Assembly (NCBI GenBank): GCA_002914845.1
Contig: JXTC01000681.1
Span: forward strand, 51,884-115,883
Reading direction: 5' to 3'
DNA from: Trema orientale
Lineage: Eukaryota > Streptophyta > Magnoliopsida > Rosales > Cannabaceae
Length of the DNA: 64,000 nt
In this document: piece by piece, positions 29,639 through 41,682 of the stretch
Layout: every line of letters starts with the position of its first letter
How positions within the stretch are numbered: position 1 is the first letter of the stretch
Translations under genes and position numbers: made by a program
The notes under the pieces: generated by a model
Told to the model about the DNA's origin: nothing
Databases searched by the model: none
The model's input: only the letters and a program-made list of their open reading frames with translations

Positions 29639-30152
29639 TATTAGGGAATAACCTCCCTAATAAATACAAAATAAAGCGATAATAAAATGGAATAAATGTC
29701 GAAATAAAATAAACACAGGATACACAAATTTACGCAGTTCATCAATTTAGTTACGTCCACAGAGCTGTTAGAGATCTTCGCTATAGGGAGAAAAGGAATC
29801 TTTACATGTGTTTAAAAAACACTCACCACACTCTTTTCTCACACCTAGACCCTGAATACATTCAAGAGAAATTATTTTTCTCTTACTATCAAAGAATAAA
29901 ACCTCTCAATTTTACTCTCACTTAACACTTAGTATTTCTCACTTTCTGGGATGAGAAACTATGAGGAATAAGGTCCCTATTTATAGTGTATAGCTCAGTA
30001 ACCCTTACATATTTTTTTCTTCAAGTTTTCTAATATATTACACGACTTTTACACGGTATTTTTTACTATGTATTAGCTGGCCATTTTACTTTTCTTTCAC
30101 TATGTATCAAACATGGCTTGTACATGGAGCAATAAATTCTCCTCTGTTAACA
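29639..30152 (-). repeat. 3' LTR of the copia element
   Basis: 514 bp, from TATTAGGGAATAA (start mutated from TGTTAGGG) to CTCCTCTGTTAACA. It aligns along its whole length with 35820-36324, with many substitutions and small indels. Confidence 0.9.
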
Positions 30153-30172
30153 ATCTGCCACTTGAATACTAA
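30153..30172 (-). other. Polypurine tract region of the copia element
   Basis: On the minus strand the bases just inside the 3' LTR read CAAGTGGCAGAT, directly before TGTTAACAG. This closely resembles the AAGTGGGAGAT polypurine tract of plant copia elements that primes plus-strand synthesis. Confidence 0.65.
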
Positions 30173-32241
30173 TTTCAATTATGTCTTCTCACTCAATCAA
30201 TGTAGCAACTCATCTCTTCTTCTTCATGCTTGTAAGCCAACTGAAGCTGAATACAGCTTCAGATTGTCAGTGGTTACTGTCTTCATTAATATATCCGTTA
30301 GGTTCTTGCTTCCTAAAATCTTCTCGAGTACCAAGACTCCATCTTCCAAAGCTGAGCGTATGAAGTGATACCGAACCTGTATATGCTTTATCTAAGCATG
30401 ATAAACAGGGTTCTTCGCCAGATGAATACCACTTTGACTGTCATAATGTAAAGTATTTTTCTTATAATTCTGACCTAGTTCCTCTAAGAAGCTCTGCAAC
30501 CAGATCAATTCCTTGCTTGCTTCTATCACAGCAACATACTCTATTTTAGTAGTGGATAGAGCGACAATCATTTGTAGTTTTGAGATATAACTGACTATCG
30601 TACCATCTAACATGAATACATATCTAATGGTACTCTTCTTGTCATCTATATCACTATCCATGCTAGTATTAACATAGCCCTATAGACTCAAATCTGACTT
30701 TTTGAAGTACAGGGCCATGTTATTGGTACCTCTCAAGTACCTGAGAATCCACTTCACTACTTCCTAGTATTGTTTTTTCGGATTGCTCATATATCGACTC
30801 ACAACTCTTACTGTATGTATTATATCTAGTCTGGTATATACCATGGCATACATAAGGCTACTAATAGTAAAAGAATAAAGTACTTTAGATGGGTAAGCTC
30901 GTTCCTGCTCAGTTGAGGGTACCTGTACCTTGGTTAGTTTAAAGTGACTAGCCAGAGGGGTACTCACAGGCTTTGCTTCATCTATGTTAAATCTGCTAAA
31001 CATTTTTTTACATACTCCTCTTGTGATAGCTTCAAAATCGTATTTACTCTAGAAATCCTCATCTCAATAATTTGTTTTGCAGCTCCCAGATCTTTCATAG
31101 AAAACTCCTTGGACAATTCTCTCTTGAGTTTATCGATTTCCTCCATGCTAACTCCAGCAATCAACGTATCATTTATATATAAAAATAGAATAATATAGGA
31201 ATTTCAAACTTCTTCACATAACATCAGTGATATGCTTGGTACCGTAAGTAACCATTATTACTCATAAATATATCGAACTTCTTGTACCACTGTCTTGGAG
31301 CCGGTTTTAGGCCACACAGGCTCTTCTGAAGTTTGTACACCATTTTCTCCTTCCCTTGTACTTAAAAACCTTGTGGCTGCTTCATGTAAATTTCTTCCTC
31401 CAGGTTACCATAAAGAAATGCTGTCTTAACATCTAATTGCTCTAGATGCAAGTCTTCTTTAGCCACCAACCTAAGTATTGTTCTGATAGTAGTCAATTTA
31501 ACTACTGGAGAGAAAATCTCGGTGTAATTGATACCTTCCATTTGTTGAAAGACTTTGACAATAAGCCTTGTCTCATACCACTTGCTACCATCATGTTTTT
31601 CTTTTATTCGGTACACCCACTTATTGTGTAATACCTTCTGGTAGTTCAGCCAGCTCCCATGTCTGATTGGATGCTAGTGAATCCGTCTCATCTTTCATGA
31701 CTAACTCCCACTTGGTTGAATCATCATTCTACACCGCTTCTTCATAAGTCTCTGGCTCACCTTTATCAGTCAATAAAATATAATAAAGTGTAGGAGAATA
31801 TCTCTAAGGAGGTCTGATTGTTCTTGAAGATCTTTTGAGTTCAACCACTGGGGTCTACTACTGGTGCTATAGTTTCTTGATCTTCCTGACCATCTACTGG
31901 GATGTCATTCAATTCAATTATCTCTGTCTTCTTGACTTCAGGACATGCTCTATCAGTATCGATGCCTAAGTTGTCCTTGTACATCACCTCCTTGTTGAAT
32001 GTAACATCCCTGCTTCTGATGATCCTCCAATTTTGGTTATCCGAGAAATAATAACCAAACTCAGTATCGCTATAACCAATAAAGAAGCACTTCTTAGATT
32101 TGATATCAAGTTTACTTCTACTAGCAAGGTCAATATGAACATAAGACAAACAACCAAATACTTTCAAGGAAGAAATGTTTACCTCTTTACTGCTCTAGAC
32201 CTCTTCTGGTATTCTAAAGTCCAATGGTACTGATGGTCCTC

Positions 32242-33713
32242 TGTTACACTAAATGCATATACGTAAAATAACCGCAAGTGCATGGGTTATACACAAGTAA
32301 TAAAGTTATAAGAGAGTTGTTGATCTCACGAGGAATTAGGTGTTAAATTATCGTTAAGTATTGGAATTATCATGATTTAACTTTATCTAGGCAACCAAAC
32401 TAAATAAATTTATAAGTTAAAAAAATACAAATATAAATATAAATATAAATATAAAATATGGACACTATATATAAACATAATAGGGGATTGAATTTACCTA
32501 ATTATCAACTATGTCTTTTGATTATCAATTACATTCAAATCAATTATTCCTAGTTTATAAGCTAAGAACTTAAAGATATTTCTATTCCTTCTCTTGAGTA
32601 CCGAGTAAAATCATTCCTAAATCCCGGTTCTAATATCTCTATTCCGAACCTAGAAATTAAGAATTTATTATGTTCAATAATTTTTTTATTTTAGCTTCAA
32701 AGGAACTATAGGTTCTCTCAAATTCTACAAGTCCTGGGTTATACTATTCTATGGTTGTTTATAAAATTTACTTTCTTAAGTATCAAATTCTAGAAACCAA
32801 ATCATCCAACTAGTAGCTAATTAGTTGAGAAGTATTAAGTATGGAATATCATAAATAAATTCAAGAACAATATTAAAGAACATATTAGAAATTAAGACAT
32901 AGAATTAAAGTTTAAGCTATATCATTCCCCAAGTATATAATAATTAGTTCAACATAGGAGAATCCAATAATAATTTCAACAAGAATTTTATATATCCAAA
33001 TATATTCAATAATCAAGTATAATACAAAATTAAAATAAAATTAGAGTGAGAAAGAGGAAGAGAAAGCTCTTTTGTGAAGGTAGAACTTCAAGCTTCAATC
33101 TCTTTAAGAAACTCTCTCAAGCATCCTCTCCAAGATTTTTGCTTCAAGATTTTTTTTTCTCCAGGATTTTTGAGCTCTCTTTGTTTTGTTTCCTCTACAA
33201 CTCTTTACACCTTAAAATAGAGGCTTAAGGGTGTATTTAAGGAATTCCAAGATAACCTAGGTAGAGTGGAATATCAACCATTCGATCAGATGGCATCAAG
33301 GGTCGAGGTCGGCCCTAAAAACTCGCAAAAAATACGCTTCACGATGCTAGAGAGCACTGGGTGCTCCGTGGCAAGTGCCGCGGTGCTCTAGCCTCTAGAA
33401 CTCAGTTTTCCAGGCAGCGCTACTTAGACAGTACCGTGACGCTCTCGGTTTTGAAAAATCAGCACGATAACTTTTCTTCCCGAGGGCACCGTTTTGTCAT
33501 TTTAGCTCCATTTTGTTGTGTTGCATTCATATCGGACTCAATATCATTTAAAAGAGTTGAAATACCCATATTTAGTACTAATTTATCTTAATTCTCATTT
33601 ATTCATAAGAACTATAAAAATAAAATAAAAACACATCTAATCACAAAAAATGCTAACTTTCAATTATTTAAGTTGAATGATACTTGAATTGTGAGTGAAT
33701 TAATTACTCATCA
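32242..33713. mobile_element. Solo LTR nested in the copia integrase, about 1.5 kb
   Basis: The segment starts TGTTACACTAAATGC and ends ACTCATCA, so it has TG...CA ends. It is flanked by an exact 5-bp direct repeat TCCTC at 32237-32241 and 33714-33718. The copia integrase frame continues on each side of it. The internal text CGCAAGTGCATGGGTTATAC and the GTTGATCTCACGAGG motif recall LTRs of large Ty3/gypsy elements, but that lineage call is from memory. It contains no retroelement reading frame. Confidence 0.78.
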
Positions 33714-35161
33714 TCCTCCGTTGATAAGATATACAGTGGTATTAACTATGTAGTCCCAAAATGTCTTCACTAACCCTGCGTGCAACCTCATGCTCTTAGC
33801 ATGTTCATTCAAAGTCCTGTTCATTCTTTCAGTAACACCATTCTGTTGAGGTTTCTCTAGAATAGTTTTTTCAAACTTGATCCCATTATTGGCCCAATAC
33901 CTCTTGAAATCATCATCATCATATTTTTCTTTATCAGACCGCAAGCATTTCACTTTCAGATTTGTCTCATTTTCTACCATGACCTTCCACTTTTTAAAGG
34001 TATCATAAACATCAGATTTATTTTTCAGGAAATAAACCCATACCTTTCTGCTCAAATCATTAATGAAAGTGACATAATACTTTGAGCCTCCAAGGGATAT
34101 CACAAGAGATGGGCTCCACACATCTGCATGAACCAGCTCTAACTTTGCTGCTTTCGATTCTTTTCTGCCTTTCGAAAAGCTCACCCTCTTTTGCTTGCCA
34201 GATACAACTTTCGCATAGACTATGCTCAACTGACCTCAGCTCCAATAGCTTTCCTTTTGACAACATCACCTTCATTCCCTTCTCACTCATATGCCTAAGT
34301 CTACAGTGCCATAGATTTGAATCAATACTAATATTGACAGTTGCCAATATATCTCTACAACTAGAAGTCATGTAGAGAGTTCTAGTTTTATTTCCTCGAG
34401 CAACCATCATAGCTCCTTTGCTGACATTAAACGAGCTACCAAAAAAGGTCATATTATACCCATCGTCATCAAGTTGTCCCACTGATATAAGATTTCGTAT
34501 CAACTTTGGTACATGTCTCACTTTTTGGATTTTTCGCACTGACCTATTTGATATCTTCAAATGAATATCTTCTATACTAACAATATCTACAGGTTCTCCA
34601 TTCGCTAGATAAACCTTTTTGTAATTACCAGCGACATAATTCTTTAGTACATCATGATGTGCAGTGGTATAAAACGAAGCTCCAGAGTCTAAGACCTAAG
34701 AGTCAATAGAACTATCAACAGATAATAGTAAAGCATCTTGTACCTCTTCAGTTTCACAATTGGCATCATTATTTGTATTGTCGTCTCTGCTTAGTGCTTT
34801 ATAATTCTTCTTTATGTGACCAGTCTTGCCACAGTTCTAGTATTCTAGTCTTCTTTCGGATCTGGATTTATCTCTACCATTCCTTGACTTGGACTTACCA
34901 CAACCCCGGTTAGAATTATTTTTCGCTGTTCTTGCCCCTATTCTCGAGATTTAGGATAAAACTCGATGATGCGCCTTTACCTGAATCAATTTTACGAATT
35001 TCTTCTACCAAAATTTGGTCTTTAACATCATTGAATTATAGTTTTCTTTTACCTATAAATTTGCTAACCGCAGCCTTCATTGGTTCCTAGTTGTTTGGTA
35101 GAGACGCTAGAAGAATTTAAGCATGAACTTCATCGTCAAAATTAATTTCGACAGATTTCAA

Positions 35162-35625
35162 CTGAGTACGATCGTGTTAAACTCATTGATATGTATTATA
35201 ACTGAAGCACCTTCTTCCATCTTTAAATAAAATAATTTTTTCATCAAAATGTACCTTATTATTTACCGACGGTTTCTCGTACATATCTAATAGGATGCTC
35301 ATCATCTCTACTGTGGTTTTTTCCTCTGTCACATTATGACCAACGTTCTTCATTAGCGTCAATCGGATTATACCTAATACCTATCGATAAACTGAGAAAC
35401 GGTCATATCAAACTCATTGATATGTATTGTAACTGAAGCACATTTTCCCATCTTTAAATAAAATAATTTCTTCATCAAATATATCTTGTTATTTGCCGAC
35501 GGTTTCTCATATATATCTTACAAGATGCCATTATCCCTGCTGTGATTTTTGCCTCTGCCACATTATTAGCAACATTCTTCGTTAGTGTCAATCGGATTAT
35601 GCCTAATACCTGTCGATCAAGGAGT
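35162..35625. repeat. Imperfect tandem duplication of about 230 bp within copia gag
   Basis: The block at about 35162-35395 recurs at about 35396-35625. Shared marks in the same order include AAACTCATTGATATGTATT, CATCTTTAAATAAAATAATT, CCGACGGTTTCTC and GTCAATCGGATTAT. The copies differ at many positions, so the duplication is old. Confidence 0.85.
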
Positions 35626-35801
35626 TCTCAGTTGTCATCCTCCATCTTCTCCGGTTTCTTCCCTGATAGAGGCTGGTACAATTTTTTGCCATGCAGATAA
35701 TTATTGATCTGCAATCTCCAATACAAGAAGTCTGTACTGTCGAACTTATCAATTCTGGATCCTGATCCTTCACTTCCGGCCATCGCTCTCACTAAATCGA
35801 A

Positions 35802-35819
35802 CCTCACCCTGGTACCAGT
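35802..35819 (-). other. Primer-binding site of the copia element
   Basis: Just inside the 5' LTR the minus strand reads ACTGGTACCAGGGTGAGG. The TGGTACCAGGG part differs by two bases from TGGTATCAGAG, the complement of the 3' end of plant initiator methionine tRNA used by most plant copia elements. Confidence 0.75.
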
Positions 35820-36324
35820 TGTTAGGGAATAATCTTTCCAATAAATACAAAACAATATGGAAGCGATAATAAAGCGGAATAAATACCTAAATAAAATAAC
35901 CAGAACACATAATAAAATCAATTTGGATACGTCTATGGAACTGCTGTAGATCTTCACTATAAGGAAAAAAAGAACTTTTACAAGTGTTTAAAAAACACTC
36001 ACCACATTCTTTTCTCACACCCATACCCAGAATACACCCAAGAGGAAAAAAAATTCTCTCACTCTCAAATAATAAAACCTCTCAATTTTACTCTCACTTA
36101 ATACATGGTGTTTTTCACTTTTCTAGGATGAGAAACTATGAGAAATAGGGTCCATATTTATAGTGTATGGCTCACCAACCCTTAGCGCGTTTTTTTCTTC
36201 AAGTTTCTAATATATTACACGACTTTCACACAGTTTTGTTTACCATGTATTAGCTAGACATTTTACTTTTTTTTCACCGTGTATCAAACACGGCTACGGA
36301 GCAATAAATGCTCCTCTGTTAACA
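35820..36324 (-). repeat. 5' LTR of the copia element
   Basis: 505 bp with TGTTAGGGAATAA at one end and CTGTTAACA at the other, so the ends are TG...CA. It pairs with 29639-30152. The primer site abuts it on the left. Confidence 0.92.
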
Positions 36325-37214
36325 ATAAGGATGCCTAGCAGCAGTGCCAAATGTCCAATATCAGTCAACATTTACAAAACCAATTGATCACATCATCTAC
36401 CAAGCAATGATGATGATCACAAGGTCCTAATTAACCCTACTTGCATATTTATATGAGACTCACTAACCTTATTTAAAGGGTTAACCACTCCATAAAGTCC
36501 AAAACCTCTCTGTCAAAAAGCATTACTGACTTGACCATCAGAGTTTCTTTGGCAAGTACCTAACGATGCCTAGCACCCCTATTTTGGGGCGTGTCCACTC
36601 CCTGCCTTAAGTGGACTATGTTGTTTGCTCTAAGGTTCATAGAGTGAGGGCCAAGCATTATTACCCTATGCATGTATGTTTTATGCATAGTACTGCTTGT
36701 TAAAGTTGCATATTGTATTATCTCATCCTTTGTTAATTAATGTGTGTTGATCATCGCTTATAACTTATAAGGTTTTATCAAATTATGTTTTTGCCTTTGT
36801 TTTGCTATTGAACTTCCAAATGTCTTATTTTTATGGGGTGTTTTCTATCTTAGTTTTGGCCGTGATCTATTTTTTTTTTCCTCAATTTGCTCTTAATTTA
36901 TGTTATATGTCTCTATTTTGGCCTTTAATTTACATAGACCAAGAGTTAAAATTAAGACAATAACATTATTTGGAGTAGACATAGAACGAGACATTTGAAA
37001 ATTCATAGTGAAAATTGAGATAAACATACTTCAAGGTAAAAAATTAATACACTTCAAAGTTCAAAGGTCAAATTAACACTAATCCTACACTTGGGAGGCA
37101 AAAAAGAGAAAATATTCATAGCTTTTAAAAAGCATATTCCCTTAATTATTTTTTTGAATTGGGAAATGGAATCAAATAAATGCGTGAAAAGAAAAAGAGA
37201 TAATATAAGCAAAT
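36325..37214. other. Intergenic DNA right of the copia element
   Basis: First about 350 bases are less AT-rich (ACCCCTATTTTGGGGCGTG) and may continue the repeat interrupted by the copia element. The rest is AT-rich. No gene or RNA gene recognised. Confidence 0.35.
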
Positions 37215-37560
37215 GGACCTGGTTATGAGTAATTTTGGCTAAAATGACATTTTAATAAATTTTTTATAATGATTTTTTTGAACAGATCACCAATACCCAT
37301 TTTCTAAGAAATGTATATCACAAGTATTGTTATACATGCAATCTATACTGTGGTACAAAAATTATAGCTAGAAATTGGTATACAATTCTAAATGTATACC
37401 ACATGTATAAATTTATACTAAAATGTAAACTACAAGTAAAATTTCACATTATAAATGCATACCACACATATTTTACACACAAATTGTATAATTAAAAAAT
37501 AGGTGTTTGTGAGATATTAAGAATACAAACAGGTGTAAATTTCTCAAGTTATTGATAGTA
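37215..37560. mobile_element. Diverged relative of the MITE-like insertion at 15963-16442
   Basis: Shares, in the same order and orientation, CAATACCCATTTT, TAAGAAATGTA, a CTATACTGTGGTAC-like motif, repeated TACCACA...TACACA motifs and a TAAATTTCT terminus. The ends are not defined and no target duplication was found. Confidence 0.5.
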
Positions 37561-37589
37561 AAAAGAAGGTAAAAGAAGGTGAAAATTAG

Positions 37590-37925
37590 GTCTTGTACGA
37601 CATTTTCAGAAAAAAAAAAATTAGAAAAATATAGTGGACTCTAATTTTTAGATCTAGTACAGTTTTTATTAGAAAAATATCATTTTTAAAAAATATTTAG
37701 AAAAATATCATTTTTCAAAACAGTAATTAGTAACCAGTTTTCGATTACTAACCAGTTTTCGATTACTGGTAACTAGTAACCAAATGTATTTATAATTGGT
37801 ATATAACTTATAACTAGTAACTGGTAACCAATTTTCAGAAACTGGTCACTAGTAACTAGTATAAAAATGGTATTTTTTTAAAAAGTTTTTAAAAATGATA
37901 TTTTTCAAATAAAAGCAGTATGGAA
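37590..37925. repeat. Palindrome-rich repeat built on an AACCAGT/ACTGGTTA motif
   Basis: AGTAACCAGTTTTCGATTAC, CTGGTAACTAGTAACC, AACTAGTAACTGGTAACC and TGGTCACTAGTAACTAG alternate in both orientations. They are bracketed by AAAAATATCATTTTT on the left and AAAAATGATATTTTTC on the right. The whole block could fold back on itself and may be a MITE. Confidence 0.6.
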
Positions 37926-38825
37926 ATTAGGAAAAAAAAAAAAAACTGTCTTCCATAATTTTGTAATTCTTTTTGGTTTTTATAGGTAAAAGTGTAGAAG
38001 CGCTCAAAAAAAGTCTCAAAAAGTTTTTATTTAACCTGAAAAAGTCTTTTGAGCCCAAATGCTCTAGTGAGGTTCTGTTCCCTGATTTTGGGTTTGGCTT
38101 AGTAACGCAAAAGGCACCACCTGGAGGCGTAAGAAAACCCAAATTGGGTTCGAAGTCAGATTAGTCTCCTTGTCTTGGTTGGAGTTCGGCAGTGACCCAT
38201 TTACAATTAGCCCGCCTACAAAAGCTTTATCTATAAGCCCATGTTAGTATGTTGATGAGAGGCCACAGAATTTGGAGAAATGGACATGGGTAGACTAATT
38301 TGGGCCAAAATGAAAATGATGTCATTAGGAGTGTCAAAAAAAAATTTTAAACATTATTTATGATATTTTTAGGAGTTTTATAATGATCAAAAAACTTCTG
38401 ACTAAAAAATTTAAGAAGTAAAGTTTTATGATATTTATGATATTTTGTTTTAGAAGTAAAAAAGTTTTTGATACTTCTAAAAATATCGTTTTAGAAAAAT
38501 ATATATAAAAAAAATCGTTTAGGCCTAAAAGACTCCAACCCATGTCCTTCCCCCAGAATTTGGGGTGCGCTTGGAAAATGGACTTATAATAGGCTAAATT
38601 TCGGTCATTTTGCTAGGAGCCTCTAGGTGTAACGGTGTAACTTACACTACACAAAAATGATATTCTCTATTAAAAAAAAGAAAATTTTTTTGCTTATGGT
38701 TACTCCAAACTGAGGCTGTAGTTGGATAATAGGCTAAAGTCTTAAGAATTTGCAGTCCACGTAACTCAACTCAACATTAGTTTCCTGTATTTAAAAGAAA
38801 AAGTTTATTTATATATAAATATATA
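37926..38825. other. Intergenic DNA
   Basis: AT-rich with a more balanced patch at 38050-38300. Complementary AAAACTTC/GAAGT stretches at 38340-38530 hint at another foldback but have no clear ends. No gene supported. Confidence 0.3.
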
Positions 38826-39032
38826 GGGCACCAATCCATATAATTTTTATACTTATTGTTCTGTCCAATTAAAATTCATCAAAAGTAGAGAGAGAAAAAA
38901 AATTAAATAATGGACTTTTATTTTTATTTATTTTTTTTTCAACTAAAATTACGGTAGTCTTTGAATAATGATCTAATGGCTAAAAAAATTACCTATACAT
39001 AGGTAAAAAAAATAGCAATTGGATTGGGAACC
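38826..39032 (+). mobile_element. MITE family copy B, about 207 bp
   Basis: The left end is GGGCACCAATCCA and the right end ATTGGATTGGGAACC, again an inverted pair. It is flanked on both sides by (TA)n. It shares AATTAAAATTCATC, GATCTAATGGCTAAAAA and CTATACATAGGTAAAAA with copy A in the same orientation. Confidence 0.75.
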
Positions 39033-40244
39033 ATATATATATATATATATATATTCTGTGTTAAACAAGTAAAACTAGAAAAACTCCCTCATTGGCTTAC
39101 TTCGGTATATATTTGTTAGAATTTACATTAATACCCAGACCCAAATTTACTATAACAAAACTGTTCAATATTTGGTGATCAAATTAAATATTTAAAACTA
39201 CAATAAATAGGAAAGAAGAAACTCCTAAATCAATAAAAAATAAAATTAACAGGAAAAAAAAAGGGGACTTTTGGTTTTATGTAATTAAATATGGTTGAAT
39301 AGTGCCATCCAATTTTGATACAATTAATTGGCCAAAGCTTCAACCTTGAGGCTCATGTTAATTTTTTAAAAAATAAATTATAAGAAGGTTTCAGAATTGG
39401 TAAACATACATCACTTCTTAGCTTAACAAATTTGACATTTTTATATATAGAAACTTTCTTGAAGGGCCAAAATAAGGTAAATAAAAACTAAAACTAATTA
39501 GTTAATGTCTTGATCTTTAAGAAAGTGGAGGTCACAAAGGAAGCTTCTAATTGGTTTTGTTCAAGAATTTCTTGCAAGGCAGAAGTCCATATAGTAAAAA
39601 AGATGTCCAATTGAGGAGAGATAGTGCTTTATGTCTAGTCATTTCAACCTTAAGCCATTATATCAAACTAAACATGTGAATGCATAATTTACTCATCTTT
39701 TTGGGATGCCTTTGCCTGCCACACATTGAATTTTCTACTCCACTCTGCAGAACTCTATTCTTTTTATCTTCCTTTTTTTTTTCTTTTTTTTTTTAACAAC
39801 TTCTTTTCATTTTTTTTCATAAAAACCAATCAGGACAAAGAAGCACCAGTGTACCTATACGAGAAACATCCTAACTAGATTAACTACATCTAATTCGAAC
39901 GTTTATCCAATACTCAACAAGTCCAGAAAGGTAAAATAAATTGAGAAGAAATGTACTTTACTCACATTTCCAGTAATTAGTTTTGCTAAGGTTTATGGAA
40001 CTAATTTCTATTACTTTCATTTTGAAAAAAAAAAAAAAAAACTCTTAAAGGTAATATTGATTATTTTACATCTGCTTGGACATATATAATAGTACAATAA
40101 TAATAATAATAATATTTGCAAAGATTTAGGATCTCACATGGTTTAGTACTATTTATATATATGAAGATAACACTTTCATGAATTACGTCAGATTAACTTC
40201 TTATTGAATGCAGTTCCATAAATACATCAAAATCAAATACACGT
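39033..40244. other. Intergenic DNA
   Basis: Begins with an (AT)n microsatellite at 39033-39053. The rest is AT-rich with poly-T and poly-A runs and an (AAT)n run near 40095-40112. No gene seen. Confidence 0.4.
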
Positions 40245-40259
40245 AACAACATGATGATT

Positions 40260-40542
40260 TTTTTTTTTTTTTTTTTTGCTAGAAAAAAGAGGAGGAGGGG
40301 ACGACCAGCGTAGTTACCCTTTTTGAGCATGATCATAGGAGCTCCAACCCCATTCAAAGATCCGTTCAAGGATGTTCCCCAAGATCATACGGGCTGATCA
40401 CTACCACCGGTGGAGTGAGTCACCTGAACCCCATCTGAATAATTAGAGAAAACGGCACCCTAATAGTGTCATCTAGGTTCGAACCTACGACTTCCAGTTT
40501 TCAAGATAACAATGTTGTCGCTAGGCCACCTGTTCCGTAGTC
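40260..40542 (-). mobile_element. tRNA-derived SINE, minus strand
   Basis: On the minus strand the element starts at 40542 and has an A-box-like GGTGGCCTAGCGAC (40517-40530) and a B-box AGGTTCGAACCT (40475-40486) about 40 bases apart, as in an RNA polymerase III promoter. It ends in an A tail (the T run at about 40258-40277). A 15-bp direct repeat AACAACATGATGATT flanks it at 40245-40259 and 40543-40557, the target duplication of LINE-driven integration. Body about 280 bp, no coding capacity. The intact duplication and tail suggest a fairly recent insertion. Confidence 0.9.
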
Positions 40543-40557
40543 AACAACATGATGATT

Positions 40558-41542
40558 GATGCTCATAAGAATGTACCAATAAATTTCCCCCATGAATAGA
40601 AAGTAAAGGAAAAAGGTACGAATTTTCAATGCTAGCTGGGATGGTTATATAGAAACTTTATAAAACCTTTCTGACACTTTTCCAAATTCATGACCCCGAT
40701 CTTATCCCCCTTTTATGAGATCAAAGTAGGAGACAAAAGGATAGTACCGAAACAACATAATAATGCCCTTTACCTTTACCCCCAACATTTTTCATTGGAA
40801 ATTATAAATATCAGTGGAGACATAACGAACCATCTCTCCTTTTACAATCAGCCATGTATAACCAAAGGGTCGTCCCCGGACCCATCCCTCTAAAATCCCT
40901 CCCCGTTAATGTGGAGCCCATTATTATTATTATCATGTTTATTGGGTGACATGACTTAGCCCAAATTAAGATTATAAAAACGGCTGAGAGTATAATTATC
41001 AGTACTAATCTCGAACTATTAATGATCAAGGCTAATTATTGTGGATTTTTTTCATAAATATCGAAAACAGTGCCTTTAACTTATGCGAAATTCAAAACAT
41101 GGCACCTGACTAGCATGAGGATGTTTATAGACGAACATGGACATTGCAAACCCGTATTATATCTCAAGCCGAAAAAGAGAAGGGTATGTCGGGGTCTGGG
41201 AAGGTCTACTACATTATCAGACTCAAACTAGTTATATATTCACGTGTGTCCCACCAAGTCCTGCATCCGAGTAATACTATATGGCCCTATACGTGGCTGT
41301 GGTCTAAAAAAGTATCAGGTATAAGCATAGAAAAGGATCTCACGTGTCCATGGTCATAAAAATAGTGGCGACTCAATCGAAAAAGAGGGGCACCACCACT
41401 ATTTAATCATAATATTATCTCCCATTGCATGCAAGAATAAGTCTCCGAGTGAGAGACACATGGAAATCAAGCACCACTTAATCTTAAGTTTGTTTCACAG
41501 TAAATACTATATTTTGCCTAAATTGATTTAATCTTATCATCT
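40558..41542. other. Intergenic DNA
   Basis: Mixed-composition DNA; short open frames here lack domain or homology signals I recognise. No gene or element called. Confidence 0.35.
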
Positions 41543-41682
41543 CTTATATATGCTTTGCTTCTGCTATCTTAAACATCAGAGTGTCTTGTAAGTGCTTGAA
41601 GTGGAGAATACACTTATATATGCTTTGCTTCTGCTATCTTAAACATCAGAGTGTCTTGTAAGTGCTTGAAGTGGAGAATACA
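41543..41682. repeat. Tandem duplication, 2 x 70 bp, apparently perfect
   Basis: Units 41543-41612 and 41613-41682 both read CTTATATATGCTTTGC ... GGAGAATACA with no difference I can see, so the duplication is recent, or an assembly artefact. Confidence 0.93.

Larger units (their letters stand above)
30392..35783 (-). pseudogene. Copia gag-pol polyprotein remnant
   Basis: Reading leftwards, gag starts at the ATG at 35783 and keeps about 50 codons (KFDSTDFLYWRLQINNYL). A zinc-knuckle remnant (NCGKTGHIKK) near 34820-34850 has lost two cysteines. A protease-like DSGASFYTTAH lies near 34680. The GAG-pre-integrase stretch (LWHCRLRHMSEKGM) and integrase core span about 33719-34560 and keep PQQNGVTERMNRTL. 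Integrase resumes at about 32236 with SLKVFGCLSYVH after the nested insertion. Reverse transcriptase has LEQLDVKTAFLYGNLEEEIY at about 31400 and a degraded active site LYINDTLIAGV near 31170 (normally YVDD). RNase H lies at 30392-30661 (STTKIEYVAVIEASKELIWL). Frames change repeatedly and stops interrupt every part, so no protein can be made. Confidence 0.9.
29639..36324 (-). mobile_element. Ty1/copia LTR retrotransposon, degraded, minus strand
   Basis: Two LTR copies bound the element, with flanks AAAAG on the left and ATAAG on the right, probably a decayed 5-bp target duplication. In element orientation (reading leftwards) the order is 5' LTR 35820-36324, primer site, gag, protease, integrase, reverse transcriptase, RNase H, polypurine tract, 3' LTR 29639-30152. 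Protease and integrase before reverse transcriptase is the copia order. Subtracting the nested insertion at 32242-33713 leaves about 5.2 kb, normal for this superfamily. Many stops and frameshifts and clearly diverged LTRs show it is old and non-autonomous. Confidence 0.93.

Noticed and set aside
30102..30368. Plus-strand open frames overlapping the copia 3' LTR
   Set aside because: They cross the LTR boundary into antisense RNase H flanks and have no homology signal.
37973..38164. Open frame of about 60 codons in intergenic DNA
   Set aside because: No start context, domain or neighbouring gene structure; composition is compatible with chance.
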